55,465 bases of DNA from Candidatus Cloacimonadota bacterium (GCA_029567705.1 JAKPXC010000017.1:1-55465), one strand, 5' to 3'; counted from the first letter of the stretch, positions 8,913 to 17,641 are shown. Translations and numbers: made by a program. The notes: generated by a model not told the origin, from the sequence alone.

Positions 8913-9465
8913 CTTGAAAAAGTCCCTCTGCTTCAACAGAACTTAGCTCGGCAAAACTGATTGTGGCATTGGTTCTGAGATTGGTGCCCTTCAGAACAGA
9001 ACCATTGCGGTTAAGCACCACTCGTTCAGGAGCAGTGATTTCGTCCACATTCCTATCCCAGATTATCCTTCTGGTCAGGATGGAGCCATTATTGGAATTC
9101 AACACTACATTTCCACTTGCATAGATGATATTCCGGGCATCGTCCACTATCGTAGTGTCGGCTGTTATGGAAGTACGGATATTCCCGGCAATATCGTAAG
9201 CTTTTATGCTGACTTTCCATCCATTGAGTATCTTGCGATCGTAGAAGCGCTCTATCCTATCGGCTTCCAGGATATAATCCACCCGTTCACCCTCCAGTTC
9301 GGTTATCTTCACCTTGCCACTGGTCTCATCTGGAAGGTTCCGATCCATCACCGGAGTCTGCATATCCAGCTTCATCCGTGGCTTGCAAGACACAGAAGAG
9401 AGCAGGATCAGTAGCAGACTAAGCTTTGCTAAGACTTTCAAGATAGGCGTCAATTGCCTTATCAT
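8890..9465 (-). CDS. lptC: LptC-like LPS export protein, putative lipoprotein
   Basis: 191 residues. A hydrophobic N-terminus ends in a lipobox-like LSSVSC (Cys near residue 27), followed by an LptC/YrbK-type beta domain (about residues 45-190). The position between kdsC and the OstA-like gene matches the LPS-transport cluster. E. coli LptC is an inner-membrane protein with an uncleaved anchor, whereas this one may be lipidated, as in Bacteroidota relatives. It overlaps kdsC by 47 bases. The ATG at 9465 has a weak ribosome site, and downstream TTG codons near 9453 and 9441 are alternatives, so the exact start is uncertain. Confidence 0.8.
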   Translation of the reverse strand: MIRQLTPILKVLAKLSLLLILLSSVSCKPRMKLDMQTPVMDRNLPDETSGKVKITELEGERVDYILEADRIERFYDRKILNGWKVSIKAYDIAGNIRTSITADTTIVDDARNIIYASGNVVLNSNNGSILTRRIIWDRNVDEITAPERVVLNRNGSVLKGTNLRTNATISFAELSSVEAEGLFQDEEVFDW

Positions 9466-9976
9466 AGCGTTTCTGTTGAATCAGGATATGCCGGATAAAC
9501 TCACGTACAGCACCTCTGCCACCGGGTGCTGTGGTTACAAAATCTGCCAAGTTCCTGATCTCTTCCAAGGCATCCGAGGGCGCTGCGGAGAAGGCCGCTT
9601 TATTCATGGTGGGGATATCGTTCCAGTCATCTCCCATATAAGCGACGGCTTCCCAACCCAACCCAAGCTCTTGCAGCAGTTCTTCTGTTTTACGCAGTTT
9701 ATTGGCAACTCCCTGATAGACATGGTTAATCTTCAGATCACGGCAACGTCTGGCCAGCAACTCAGAGCTTCGCCCAGTGATAACTGCGGTCTGAATCTCT
9801 GTTTGCCGAAGGATCAAAAAGCCCATCCCATCGTGAGCATCAAAGTTCTTCAGCTCCAACCCGGTGGAGTCGTAAATAATCCTGCCATCGGTCAGCACAC
9901 CATCACAATCGAAGATCAGCAGCGAAATCCTATCCCACCGCACGGCATTCTTATAGATTTTACGTATGTTACTCAT
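9419..9976 (-). CDS. kdsC: 3-deoxy-D-manno-octulosonate 8-phosphate phosphatase (KdsC, HAD family)
   Basis: Removes phosphate from Kdo-8-phosphate in lipid A-core synthesis. 185 residues, a stand-alone cap-less HAD protein. The catalytic aspartates are in FDCDGVLTDG (residues 22-31). Motif II is in AVITGRSSELLARR, and the metal-binding motif is GDDWNDIP. The C-terminal TTAPGGRGAVRE loop is characteristic of KdsC. It overlaps kdsA by 8 bases and lptC by 47, consistent with one transcript for Kdo synthesis and LPS export. Confidence 0.94.
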   Translation of the reverse strand: MSNIRKIYKNAVRWDRISLLIFDCDGVLTDGRIIYDSTGLELKNFDAHDGMGFLILRQTEIQTAVITGRSSELLARRCRDLKINHVYQGVANKLRKTEELLQELGLGWEAVAYMGDDWNDIPTMNKAAFSAAPSDALEEIRNLADFVTTAPGGRGAVREFIRHILIQQKRYDKAIDAYLESLSKA

Positions 9977-10781
9977 ATTGATTCTGCAGTGCTTTACGAA
10001 TTCTTACACAGTTGCCCAAAAGAGCATCCAATTGATCCAGGGGAAGAATGCTGGCAGCATCAGATAAAGCTTCCATGGGATTGGGATGTACTTCCAGAAA
10101 GAGTCCCTTAACCTTTCCTGTGGCTATGGCTGCTGCTGCCATCATGGAGGCAAACTCAGGAGTTCCTCCGGAGCTCCGGTTGATAGAAGGTTTTTGCATG
10201 CTGTGGGTAACATCGTACACAATCGGATAGCGGGAAGCACTCATGATGGCAAAACTGCGAAAATCTACTACCAGGTTGTGATAGCCAAAGGAACTGCCAC
10301 GCTCCGTCAGCATTATCTGATAATTGTTCTTTACTGTTATCTTCTCGGTAGCAGAGTTCATATCTTCCGGTGCCATAAACTGACCCTTCTTGATGTTTAC
10401 AATCTTCCCGGTGGCAGCAGCAGCATGCAGAAGCTCAGTCTGTCGGGAGAGGAAAGCGGGAATCTGGATCAGATCGCAGACTTCTGCCACAGCCTCAACT
10501 TCATGACATTCGTGCACATCGGTGATCACAGGAAAGCCATAGTGTTCTTTGAGCTTTTGCAGCACACACAGCCCCTGATCCAATCCGGGACCGCTGTATG
10601 AAGTTTCAGAAGTCCGATTTGCCTTCTTGTAGGAGGCCTTGAAGATCAGAGGCAGAGAGTATTTCTCGGCCAGATACACCAAAGTATCGGCTATCTGAGT
10701 CATTACCTGCCCGTCTTCTATAACGCAGGGACCTGCTATCAGAAAGAAAGGTTCTGCGTGTATTAATTCTTCATACAACAT
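9969..10781 (-). CDS. kdsA: 3-deoxy-8-phosphooctulonate synthase
   Basis: Condenses PEP and arabinose 5-phosphate to Kdo-8-phosphate. 270 residues, standard for the family. The N-terminal IAGPCVIE motif, FKASYKKANR, VITDVHE, IPAFLSRQTELL, TERGSSFGYHNLVVDFRS and DVTHSMQKP blocks are all present. The ATG at 10781 is preceded by AGAGGA. It lies 26 bases after metK and overlaps kdsC, so metK, kdsA and the LPS genes are probably co-transcribed. Identification is secure. Confidence 0.96.
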   Translation of the reverse strand: MLYEELIHAEPFFLIAGPCVIEDGQVMTQIADTLVYLAEKYSLPLIFKASYKKANRTSETSYSGPGLDQGLCVLQKLKEHYGFPVITDVHECHEVEAVAEVCDLIQIPAFLSRQTELLHAAAATGKIVNIKKGQFMAPEDMNSATEKITVKNNYQIMLTERGSSFGYHNLVVDFRSFAIMSASRYPIVYDVTHSMQKPSINRSSGGTPEFASMMAAAAIATGKVKGLFLEVHPNPMEALSDAASILPLDQLDALLGNCVRIRKALQNQYE

Positions 10782-10807
10782 CTGCTAATCCTCTATTAGT
10801 GTTGGGA

Positions 10808-11986
10808 TCAGATACTGAGATTTCTGCTTGTCTCCCACTTAAAGAGCTGATCTTCCCTGCCAAAGTGACCAAAGGCGGCAGTGGCGCGGAAGATCGGTCT
10901 TGTGAGCTCCAAGTACTCAATGATTCCCTTTACTGTCAAGTCAAATTCCCGGTTCAGCAATTCCACCAGCTTCCAATCCGGGGCTACTCCGGTATTGAAA
11001 GTATCCACCATTAGAGACACAGGACGTTTTTCTCCAATAATATAGGCAATCTGAATCAAACATTCTTTAGCAAGCTTGCTTGCCACGATTGATTTTGCCA
11101 TGTGACGCGCCATGTAGGCAGCGCTGCGATCAACTTTGGTGGAGTCTTTACCGGAGAAAGCGCCCCCTCCGTGTTGAGCCCAGCCGCCGTAAGTATCCAC
11201 GATGATCTTACGTCCGGTCAATCCCGTATCGGCCGCCGGTCCTCCTTCCTCCCACATTCCGGAAGGATTGATCTTGAATTCACACTTGTCTATTTCAAAC
11301 TCATGAATGCTTTCGGCTTCGACCCTTTGAATCACAGGCTTTGCCACCAGTTCGATGATGTCCGCTTTCATGCGAATAAAATCCGCTTCACTGAGCTTGA
11401 GATGGTTGGTCGAGATTACCAGAGTGTCCAAAGCTACCGGAGTCCTCTCCTCATATCGGAAGCTCACCTGGCTCTTGGCATCGGGCAGCAGATATGGCAT
11501 GGCACCGGAGTGACGCTGCTTGCTTAGCTCCTGTAAAAGAAGATTAGCCGTTTGGATTGGCAGAGGCATCATCTGTTTGGTTTGATCACAGGCATATCCA
11601 AACATTAAACCCTGATCACCGGCATTACCTTCCCAGGCGTTGCTGCGAAGCTCACCTGATTGACCATGAAGATAGTTCTCTATAGTGCAGTTGTAGTCAA
11701 AACCTTTATCATCCCGAGTGTAGCCTATCTCCCGGATAACATCCCGGATCAGAGCACTGGAATCCAATTCCTTGGAAGAAGTGATCTCGCCACACAGAAT
11801 CACCCGGTCTTTAGTAACCATCGATTCACAGGCCACCCGGGACTGTGGATCGGATTGCAGGTAGGAATCCAATACGGCATCGGAGATCTGATCGCAGACC
11901 TTGTCCGGATGACCCTCGGATACAGATTCAGAGCTGAAGACATAATCGCTCTTGCGGTTTGTAAGGTCAGCATGTAACGCTGTCAT
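10808..11986 (-). CDS. metK: S-adenosylmethionine synthetase
   Basis: Makes S-adenosylmethionine from methionine and ATP. 392 residues, normal length. Seen are SESVSEGHPDK (ATP/metal site, residues about 19-29), GDQGLMFGYAC (methionine adenosyltransferase signature 1), and the P-loop-like GGGAFSGKDSTKVDRSAAY. The ATG at 11986 is preceded by AAGGAG at good spacing. The leader carries a SAM-II-like pseudoknot (12061-12110) and an intrinsic terminator (12024-12048), so expression is probably shut off by the enzyme's own product. The same control would extend to kdsA and the LPS genes if they share this transcript. Confidence 0.96.
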   Translation of the reverse strand: MTALHADLTNRKSDYVFSSESVSEGHPDKVCDQISDAVLDSYLQSDPQSRVACESMVTKDRVILCGEITSSKELDSSALIRDVIREIGYTRDDKGFDYNCTIENYLHGQSGELRSNAWEGNAGDQGLMFGYACDQTKQMMPLPIQTANLLLQELSKQRHSGAMPYLLPDAKSQVSFRYEERTPVALDTLVISTNHLKLSEADFIRMKADIIELVAKPVIQRVEAESIHEFEIDKCEFKINPSGMWEEGGPAADTGLTGRKIIVDTYGGWAQHGGGAFSGKDSTKVDRSAAYMARHMAKSIVASKLAKECLIQIAYIIGEKRPVSLMVDTFNTGVAPDWKLVELLNREFDLTVKGIIEYLELTRPIFRATAAFGHFGREDQLFKWETSRNLSI

Positions 11987-12023
11987 AGCATTCTCCTTTA
12001 TGTTTCATCAATATTCTCAAAAC

Positions 12024-12048
12024 AAAAAAGCCGGCGCTAAAGCCGGCT
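12024..12048 (-). terminator. Intrinsic terminator in the metK leader
   Basis: On the minus strand a 7-bp G+C-rich stem (12042-12048 with 12029-12035) and a 6-base loop are followed by six T residues. It lies 38 bases before the metK start codon. The loop and inner arm (12034-12043) are complementary to the 3' tail of the upstream pseudoknot (12067-12076). The terminator should therefore form only when that tail is sequestered by ligand. Confidence 0.85.
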
Positions 12049-12060
12049 CATAAAAGAGTA

Positions 12061-12110
12061 ACCCGCGCTTTAGCACATTTATAAGGCGGAGCAAAGGGGA
12101 AATTACCGCC
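12061..12110 (-). ncRNA. SAM-II-like riboswitch aptamer upstream of metK
   Basis: Read 12110 to 12061 on the minus strand, this is an H-type pseudoknot matching the SAM-II layout. P1 is GGCGG (12106-12110) with CCGCC (12085-12089). The P1 loop contains AAUUU, CCCC and UUUGC. After P1 comes AUAAAUGUGCUAAA, nearly the SAM-II core AUAAAUGUAGCUAAA. P2 forms between CUUUGC (12091-12096) and GC-U-AAAG (12068-12074) with the single bulged U seen in SAM-II, plus CCC with GGG (12062-12064). Context (metK, terminator) fits SAM sensing. SAM-II versus the related SAM-V class was not resolved. Confidence 0.8.
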
Positions 12111-12112
12111 AT

Positions 12113-12142
12113 CTATATAACTGCACCCACCAAAGCAGGAAC
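12113..12142 (-). promoter_or_regulatory. Weak promoter candidate for the metK leader
   Basis: A TATATA hexamer (12114-12119, minus strand) lies just before the aptamer, with a poor -35 (GTTCCT, 12137-12142) at 17 bp. Alternatively the leader is read through from tRNA-Lys, whose CCA end lies 44 bases upstream of the aptamer. Neither can be decided from sequence. Confidence 0.3.
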
Positions 12143-12154
12143 AGCGAATTAGCA

Positions 12155-12230
12155 TGGTACATCTCCGGGGATTCGAACCCCGGACCCACTGATTAAGAGT
12201 CAGTTGCTCTACCAACTGAGCTAGAGATGC
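12155..12230 (-). tRNA. tRNA-Lys (CUU)
   Basis: A full cloverleaf of 76 nt including an encoded CCA. The acceptor stem starts GCATCTC, with a G-U first pair. The D arm carries AGCTCAGTTGGTAGAGC and the T arm GGTTCGAATCC. The anticodon loop is CTCTTAA, with the CUU anticodon at 12195-12197 (plus-strand aag). It reads AAG lysine codons. Confidence 0.97.
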
Positions 12231-12550
12231 ACGTTGTTTGCGTCATGCTTTTCAGGGGACGCTTATTGTCAAGCTTCTTTTCGAGCGCTTTGTTCCTCCT
12301 GATCGAAAAGCGCTCCAGCCCGGCAAATCCCCCCCCCTTTTTTACCTGAAGAAAATCCATCACTCAAGTGCAATGATTTGTTTATCTCTACATCTACTCA
12401 CAGCACACATAATCGAAATCAGCAAACTTGCGACTTTTATCTTGACATAATGAGATAGCGACTTCTCCTTGGAATTATGGCTGGGATTTCCATTAACGCT
12501 GACTAATAGAAGACAAAGCCGAGCTGGCGGAATAAGCCATGGGAGGATTT
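12231..12550. other. Intergenic region between tRNA-Lys and the secreted protein gene
   Basis: No convincing gene. Beyond the tRNA promoter it holds a 9-bp inverted repeat (12283-12291 with 12307-12315, 15-base loop), a C9-T6 homopolymer run near 12329-12343, and a TTGACA at 12442-12447. This TTGACA may belong to the plus-strand promoter of the next gene, although no clear -10 follows. Confidence 0.5.
12244..12272 (-). promoter_or_regulatory. Promoter of tRNA-Lys
   Basis: A perfect TTGACA (12267-12272, minus strand) is followed after 17 bp by AGCATG (12244-12249), putting the start a few bases before the tRNA. The -10 is not TATAAT-like. The tRNA-Val promoter at 47115-47143 has the same spacing and a similar TGAAAAGC element. 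Confidence 0.55.
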
Positions 12551-15500
12551 ATGACAAAGCAAGTTTGGATGCTGTGCCTTGGATTGGCCATTATCTTAGG
12601 CCTGAGTGGAGTTCTTCCCGAGTCAAGAACACTGCCTGTTTATCTCCGGGATAGTATTGTAGAGCCTAGAACATGCATAGAAAGGCACTATAATGACTTT
12701 AGTTTTAGTCAAAACCCCATACCAATCTTCAGAACCTACTATGACTATATGATTGGAAGTTATAATGGGAATCCTCTGCAGCTTATGCCGGGAAACAACG
12801 GATGCTCCTATATGATGACTTATCATGGCTCCAGACAACCCGCGGCTCTGAGAAGGGTTTACCATGCCTATATTGAAAACGGCAGTTTACTCGTCAATAA
12901 TGAAATAATGCAAACATACAATGCCGAAGGATTTCCCAGCCTTGCAGTTGATCCTGAACTGGGAAGCCCGCTCTATGCCTTTCAAGGCAATTATGATACA
13001 GACAACCCTTTGGAAGTGCAGTTTATCTCGGATTCCTTAATCGGGGGTAATGCAGGATTATTTAATTCGCCTCAGATAATAATCAATAATCCAATCTCCG
13101 TTACAAGTAACTCGACCACGACAACCGACAATGTGTTCTTGTGGCCTATTGTTACTACTGGCCCCTCTCCCGTAGCCGGTCATCGCAGAGTCTATGTACT
13201 CTGTACTAATGGAACGGGACATAGTACATACTCTACGGGAAATCCGCTCATAGCCATGGCAGATTTTGATTCGAATGATATTGAAGATGGAACTCCTCTG
13301 GTTTGGAACTATACCACAGTACCGGAACTGAATGCCTGGAACATCGATCCTACTACACAAAGACGTACTCATCTTACTATCCTCACAGATGAAGCAGGAA
13401 ACGTGTACTTATGTGGATATCATGAAACCACTTACGGCGATAACCAGATCCCTCAGATTGACATTATTAAAAGTGGAAACTATGGAGCAGGAAACTGGAT
13501 AAAGAACAGCTTCCCTACCACAGTGAGCTCTTGGAATCCCCCTGCCTCAATAGCAAGCAACCTAGGGTATTTCACGGATGAATTTGATGTTCCTTATGAA
13601 GACTCCGAGCTGTTTTGGACTTTGAAGAATTCTTCCCACTTCAACGCCGTAATGGATTCCGAGGGACAGATTCATATACCAGGATTGTGGGCTCTAGCCA
13701 ACAGTGATGGTGGCTATTATCCAGCCCTGCAGTATGTAAAAGAGTTTGTCGTTAATCCATCCAATAACCAATACCAGATCAAAGATATTTCACCCCAGAA
13801 GAATCCTAATGACACATACAATGCAAACATGCAGCCATGGGATTTGGAATATCCCTTCGGACAGGTAGATTACTGGATGGATGAGAACACTTTTTCCATC
13901 CCCGGGATGTACTTGGCATGGAACTTCCCCTATCACGATGCCACTGCCCATAGTGGCGCTATGATGGATTTATACAATAACATAAAGCTGTCCATAAACC
14001 AAGAACATGGTCTAATGGCTGCTGTTTGGCAAAGTTGCTATGAAGCATCTTGGGCTGGATTAAGACCCAGGGAATATATTCCCGAGATTAACATAGCACT
14101 ATCTTCCGATAATGGTAATAGCTGGAGCGAACCTATCGTTCTGAACAGCCTCGATAATCCGCAACTTATCGATATGACACCAATGTGGGCATATCCTGCT
14201 AATACAATTAAATACGTAGGAATGCAAGACGATCGTAAGATTGGAAGGCTGGGGCTGATATTCCTGGATGATTACACTTGGGGAGCGCAAGCCATCAATC
14301 CACCAGTACATCCCAATAACGACGGTGGTCAGGTGATGTTTACTGAGTTAGAGATAATCTTCCCAAACAGCTCTGTTAGTACTGATCCCTTTGGTGTACC
14401 ACAAGGTGAACCAAATATGACTCTCAGTACCAGTGTTAAGGTCAACAGCTTACCAGCCAATGCCGGTGATATTATGGCAGCCTACACCAGTGTTAATGGT
14501 TTTGAGACCCTGAGGGGTAAGGCCACTTTGGTATACACCGGTGCAGCGGACAGCACTGGCTGCGTGATCTCTGTAAGCGTCCCGGACAACAACCAACAGA
14601 TCCACTTTAAGCTCTGGAATCGTCAGTTCAATCGAGTTATCGACTGCGATGAAACTATCCAGGGTGAGATCAATGGATCAGTTGGGTCATGGCCGGATGA
14701 TCTCTTTCTAATCAGCTTTACAGCTCCAGTCACTGTTGCAGCTCCAACCTTCAACCCACAACCAGGTATCTATAATTCAACAGTATTTGTAAACTTGCAT
14801 AGTGTCTCAAATGGAGCAGTGATCAGATACACGACGGATGGAACAGAGCCCGATCTGCAATCAAGCATTTATACATATCCAATACATGTTTCAACCAATA
14901 CTACTATTACTTTCAAAGCCAAAGCATATTTAAACGATTGGGTCAGTGATACCACTGAGGCACAATATATCGTCACCGGGGAACTCCCAACACCCAGCTT
15001 CTCACCCGCTCCGGGAGAATATGCCTGTTCTCAGCGAATAAGTATTCATTGCAGTAATCCACAAGCTGAGATACATTACACCCTGAATGGTGAAGTTCCC
15101 AACCACAATTCACCAGTCTATGAGAATCCTATTCAGTTATTGGAACATACTACCACTACTATAAAGGCTAGGGCTTATGCCCAAAACTGGATTGACAGCT
15201 ACATAGCTAGCGGGACTTTTATTATCAATGGCACTCTTCCTGCCCTCACATTCTATCCCCCTTCCGGAACTTATAGTCATGCTATTGTTCTCACGCTGAG
15301 CTGTGCAGAACCAAGTGTCGAAATTCATTATAGTTTGGATGGTGATGTTCCTACTGTTGATTCTCCGCTTTATACCGGCCCTCTGGGCATTTTTCAGAGT
15401 AGCACTATTAGTGCCAGAGCCTTCAAAGAGAACTGGATTCCAGGACCATTAATGACTGCCGAATATGAGATAGCGTCATCTAACGATCCCGACGCCCAAA

Positions 15501-15778
15501 GCCCCGCCTTCACCGGAATCCACAACCTCTACCCCAATCCCTTCCGGAATACAGCTTCAATCCGCATAGGTATCAAAGACCTGGAACAGGACTATAGCCT
15601 CACGATCTATAATATCCGGGGTGAGCAGATACACCGGCAATCCGGCCGTGGACTTGGTTTCCTTGATCTGAGCTGGGATGGAACCGACAACAGTGGCAGA
15701 AAGGTGGCTTCTGGGATTTATTTACTCAGATTCAGGAGCGGAGAAACCACACAAATCCGCAGGCTGATATTGAACTGA
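12551..15778 (+). CDS. Large secreted protein with three chitobiase-type repeats and a FlgD-like C-terminal sorting domain
   Basis: 1075 residues. The ATG at 12551 follows GGGAGGAT at 4-5 bases; an ATG at 12539 lies within that site and is less likely. The signal peptide is MTKQVWMLCLGLAIILGLSG. Residues ~30-700 are a beta-rich exo-domain with sialidase-like phrases such as ALSSDNGNSWSEPI. Three tandem CHB_HEX-type modules follow (about 735-985), each with a Y[TS]xxGxxPxxxSPxY core (YTTDGTEPD, YTLNGEVPN, YSLDGDVPT). The C-terminus (LYPNPFRNTASI...WDGTDNSGRKVASGIYLLRF) is the type-IX-like/FlgD-Ig sorting domain. Probably cell-surface or released; substrate unknown. Confidence 0.8.
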   Translation: MTKQVWMLCLGLAIILGLSGVLPESRTLPVYLRDSIVEPRTCIERHYNDFSFSQNPIPIFRTYYDYMIGSYNGNPLQLMPGNNGCSYMMTYHGSRQPAALRRVYHAYIENGSLLVNNEIMQTYNAEGFPSLAVDPELGSPLYAFQGNYDTDNPLEVQFISDSLIGGNAGLFNSPQIIINNPISVTSNSTTTTDNVFLWPIVTTGPSPVAGHRRVYVLCTNGTGHSTYSTGNPLIAMADFDSNDIEDGTPLVWNYTTVPELNAWNIDPTTQRRTHLTILTDEAGNVYLCGYHETTYGDNQIPQIDIIKSGNYGAGNWIKNSFPTTVSSWNPPASIASNLGYFTDEFDVPYEDSELFWTLKNSSHFNAVMDSEGQIHIPGLWALANSDGGYYPALQYVKEFVVNPSNNQYQIKDISPQKNPNDTYNANMQPWDLEYPFGQVDYWMDENTFSIPGMYLAWNFPYHDATAHSGAMMDLYNNIKLSINQEHGLMAAVWQSCYEASWAGLRPREYIPEINIALSSDNGNSWSEPIVLNSLDNPQLIDMTPMWAYPANTIKYVGMQDDRKIGRLGLIFLDDYTWGAQAINPPVHPNNDGGQVMFTELEIIFPNSSVSTDPFGVPQGEPNMTLSTSVKVNSLPANAGDIMAAYTSVNGFETLRGKATLVYTGAADSTGCVISVSVPDNNQQIHFKLWNRQFNRVIDCDETIQGEINGSVGSWPDDLFLISFTAPVTVAAPTFNPQPGIYNSTVFVNLHSVSNGAVIRYTTDGTEPDLQSSIYTYPIHVSTNTTITFKAKAYLNDWVSDTTEAQYIVTGELPTPSFSPAPGEYACSQRISIHCSNPQAEIHYTLNGEVPNHNSPVYENPIQLLEHTTTTIKARAYAQNWIDSYIASGTFIINGTLPALTFYPPSGTYSHAIVLTLSCAEPSVEIHYSLDGDVPTVDSPLYTGPLGIFQSSTISARAFKENWIPGPLMTAEYEIASSNDPDAQSPAFTGIHNLYPNPFRNTASIRIGIKDLEQDYSLTIYNIRGEQIHRQSGRGLGFLDLSWDGTDNSGRKVASGIYLLRFRSGETTQIRRLILN

Positions 15779-16176
15779 AAGTTTTGAAATACTGCCCAAA
15801 ACCCGGCTGGAGGAGATTATCAACTAGCCATCTTGCGGTATTATCTGCTTTAGGGACTATCAGTTCCCGCTTGGCGAACAGCTATCATATCATCCAGACT
15901 AGTATCATTACACATAACTTACTGTAGGATAAGCGATTCCTTAACTGAGGTTAAGGATGGGTTAAGGAAGCGTATTAGGAAGAGGTAAGGAAGCGGCATA
16001 TTCCAGAAAGACTCAGTCTGTTCCAGTTGTTATAGCAGTATACTTTTATCTGGTGGAAAGCATTGCTGCACTTTAGATTCTATCCAAGGATGATATAGCT
16101 ATTTTCTGAGCTAATGAAACTGATTGGGGACTTTTCGGCTTGACATTTAGTCACGATTTGTTATGGGGGTTGCAGT
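15779..16176. other. Intergenic region before the Ehr operon
   Basis: No gene seen. It contains repeat copy A (15913-15996). A TTGACA at 16140-16145, with TATGGG 16 bp further, is the best promoter candidate for the operon. Its -10 is weak and lies only about 15 bases before the start codon, so the mRNA leader would be very short. Confidence 0.45.
15913..15996 (+). repeat. Dispersed intergenic repeat, copy A
   Basis: An 84-base element about 89% identical to the reverse complement of 38783-38866 and clearly related to the reverse complement of 25627-25710. It contains CCTTAAC followed by two GTTAAGG units, so two alternative hairpins can form. The outer arms are CGATTCCTTAAC and GTTAAGGAAGCG. 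Confidence 0.8.
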
Positions 16177-17631
16177 ATGGAAGAGAGTCATAATCCTTTT
16201 ATTTATAATTTACCTGTATTACTGTCATTTACGGAGTTCAGAAAGCAGATTGACAAGCTTAGTGCGGCATCACTGCTTCCACTATTCTTGTGTTGTTCAG
16301 ATCAAAATGAATTGCTGTGCCTGATGGCAAAGGCCGGAGAAGCACCTTTGCTGCTCCGCTCAGAATTCCCCAATGATGCTAGCTATCCCTCTCTTAGCCC
16401 GGACTACCCTGCTTTTCACATTTTGGAGCGGGAGCTCTGGGAGGAGACTGGACTGCTTCCCGAGGGACATCCCTGGTTGAAGCCCTTGCGATATCCGGTT
16501 GGTACGAAGCAAGTTCCTGAGGATTATCCCTTTCTGCAGAGTGATTCCCTTTCATTGCATGAAGTTGGAGTCGGTCCGGTGCATGCCGGAGTGATAGAAC
16601 CCGGTCATTTCAGGTTCATCTGCCGGGGGGAGACTGTTCAGCATCTGGAAATACAATTGGGTTACCAGCACAGAAATGTGATGGGTTTATTCAAGTCCGG
16701 GGATATCCGCCATAAGATCAGCCTGGCGGAGAGTATTGCAGGAGACACAGCTATCGGACATGGGCTGGCCTATTGCCTGGCAGTGGAAGCTGCCTGCGGA
16801 ATACAGGTGGAAGGCAGCCTGGCGGCTCTGAGGAATATCGCCCTGGAACTTGAACGAATTGCCATGCATTTGGCAGACCTCTCGGCTCTCTGTGGTGATG
16901 TGGCCTATATATCCGGCCTGAACTTCTTCGCTGCCCAGAGAACGATTATCATCAATTCCAGCCTTGCAATTTGCGGCAACCGTTATGGAAAACGCTGGCT
17001 GAAACCCGGTGGAGTCAATTACGGCATTAACCAAGAACAGATCAGGATTCTGAAAGATACTTTGAATAAATCACAGCGTCAGATAGAAAAAATCGCTGCG
17101 GCAGTCTTCACAGATCCCGGAGTTCAAAACCGCTTCGACAGCACCGGCACATTGAGTTTGAAAGAAGTGAGGGAGCTCAATATGAGCGGGATCACTGCAA
17201 AAGCTTCCGGCTGGGCGATTGATACCCGGAAGGATTATCCACTGCCCTTACAGGCTAGTTTTGAGCCCCTATCTTGCGATACCGGTGATGTGCAGGCCCG
17301 GGCTTGGGTTCGTAACCAAGAGATCATTCAGTCCTTTTCTATGATCTACCAGATGCTTGAGGGTCTGGGAGAAGTGAAAGCATCCGAGAGCTTGGAGCTG
17401 CCTCCGGTGCAGGCAGATAGAATATCTGTCTCTATCGTGGAGGGCTGGCGAGGCAGGATTGTCCACCTCCTGAAGACCGATAACACCGGAAACACTCAGA
17501 TATACAGAGTCTATGATCCCTCTCTGCACAATTGGTTTGGTTTGGCTCTTGCCGTCAGGAATGAGGGTATCTCGGATTTTCCGCTCTGCAACAAGAGTTT
17601 TGACCTCTCCTACTGTGGACACGATTTGTAA
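16177..17631 (+). CDS. Ehr complex large subunit (group 4 hydrogenase/NuoCD-like, no Ni ligands)
   Basis: 484 residues, a fusion of a NuoC-like part (about 1-105, with ERELWEETGLLPEGHP) and a NuoD/HyfG-like part (HLEIQLGYQHRNV near 156-167, GLAYCLAVE near 196-204). In active [NiFe] group 4 enzymes the Ni site is held by RxCGxC and DPCxxC. Here the first position reads AESIAGDTAIGH (184-195) and the C-terminus reads PLCNKSFDLSYCGHDL, so both cysteine pairs are missing. This is the defining feature of energy-converting-hydrogenase-related (Ehr) complexes. It begins the six-gene operon. Catalytic substrate unknown. Confidence 0.85.
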   Translation: MEESHNPFIYNLPVLLSFTEFRKQIDKLSAASLLPLFLCCSDQNELLCLMAKAGEAPLLLRSEFPNDASYPSLSPDYPAFHILERELWEETGLLPEGHPWLKPLRYPVGTKQVPEDYPFLQSDSLSLHEVGVGPVHAGVIEPGHFRFICRGETVQHLEIQLGYQHRNVMGLFKSGDIRHKISLAESIAGDTAIGHGLAYCLAVEAACGIQVEGSLAALRNIALELERIAMHLADLSALCGDVAYISGLNFFAAQRTIIINSSLAICGNRYGKRWLKPGGVNYGINQEQIRILKDTLNKSQRQIEKIAAAVFTDPGVQNRFDSTGTLSLKEVRELNMSGITAKASGWAIDTRKDYPLPLQASFEPLSCDTGDVQARAWVRNQEIIQSFSMIYQMLEGLGEVKASESLELPPVQADRISVSIVEGWRGRIVHLLKTDNTGNTQIYRVYDPSLHNWFGLALAVRNEGISDFPLCNKSFDLSYCGHDL

Positions 17632-17641
17632 AGGATAGATA

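Noticed and set aside
12000-12120. SAM-I (S-box) riboswitch before metK
   Set aside because: No S-box four-way junction consensus; the compact pseudoknot fits SAM-II instead.
12238-12450. 70-codon plus-strand frame after tRNA-Lys
   Set aside because: It runs through a tRNA promoter, a hairpin and a homopolymer tract, with no ribosome site or family resemblance.
16177-17631. Annotation as a functional [NiFe] hydrogenase or NADH dehydrogenase
   Set aside because: Both Ni-ligand cysteine pairs are absent, and no NADH-binding subunits or hyp genes are present.
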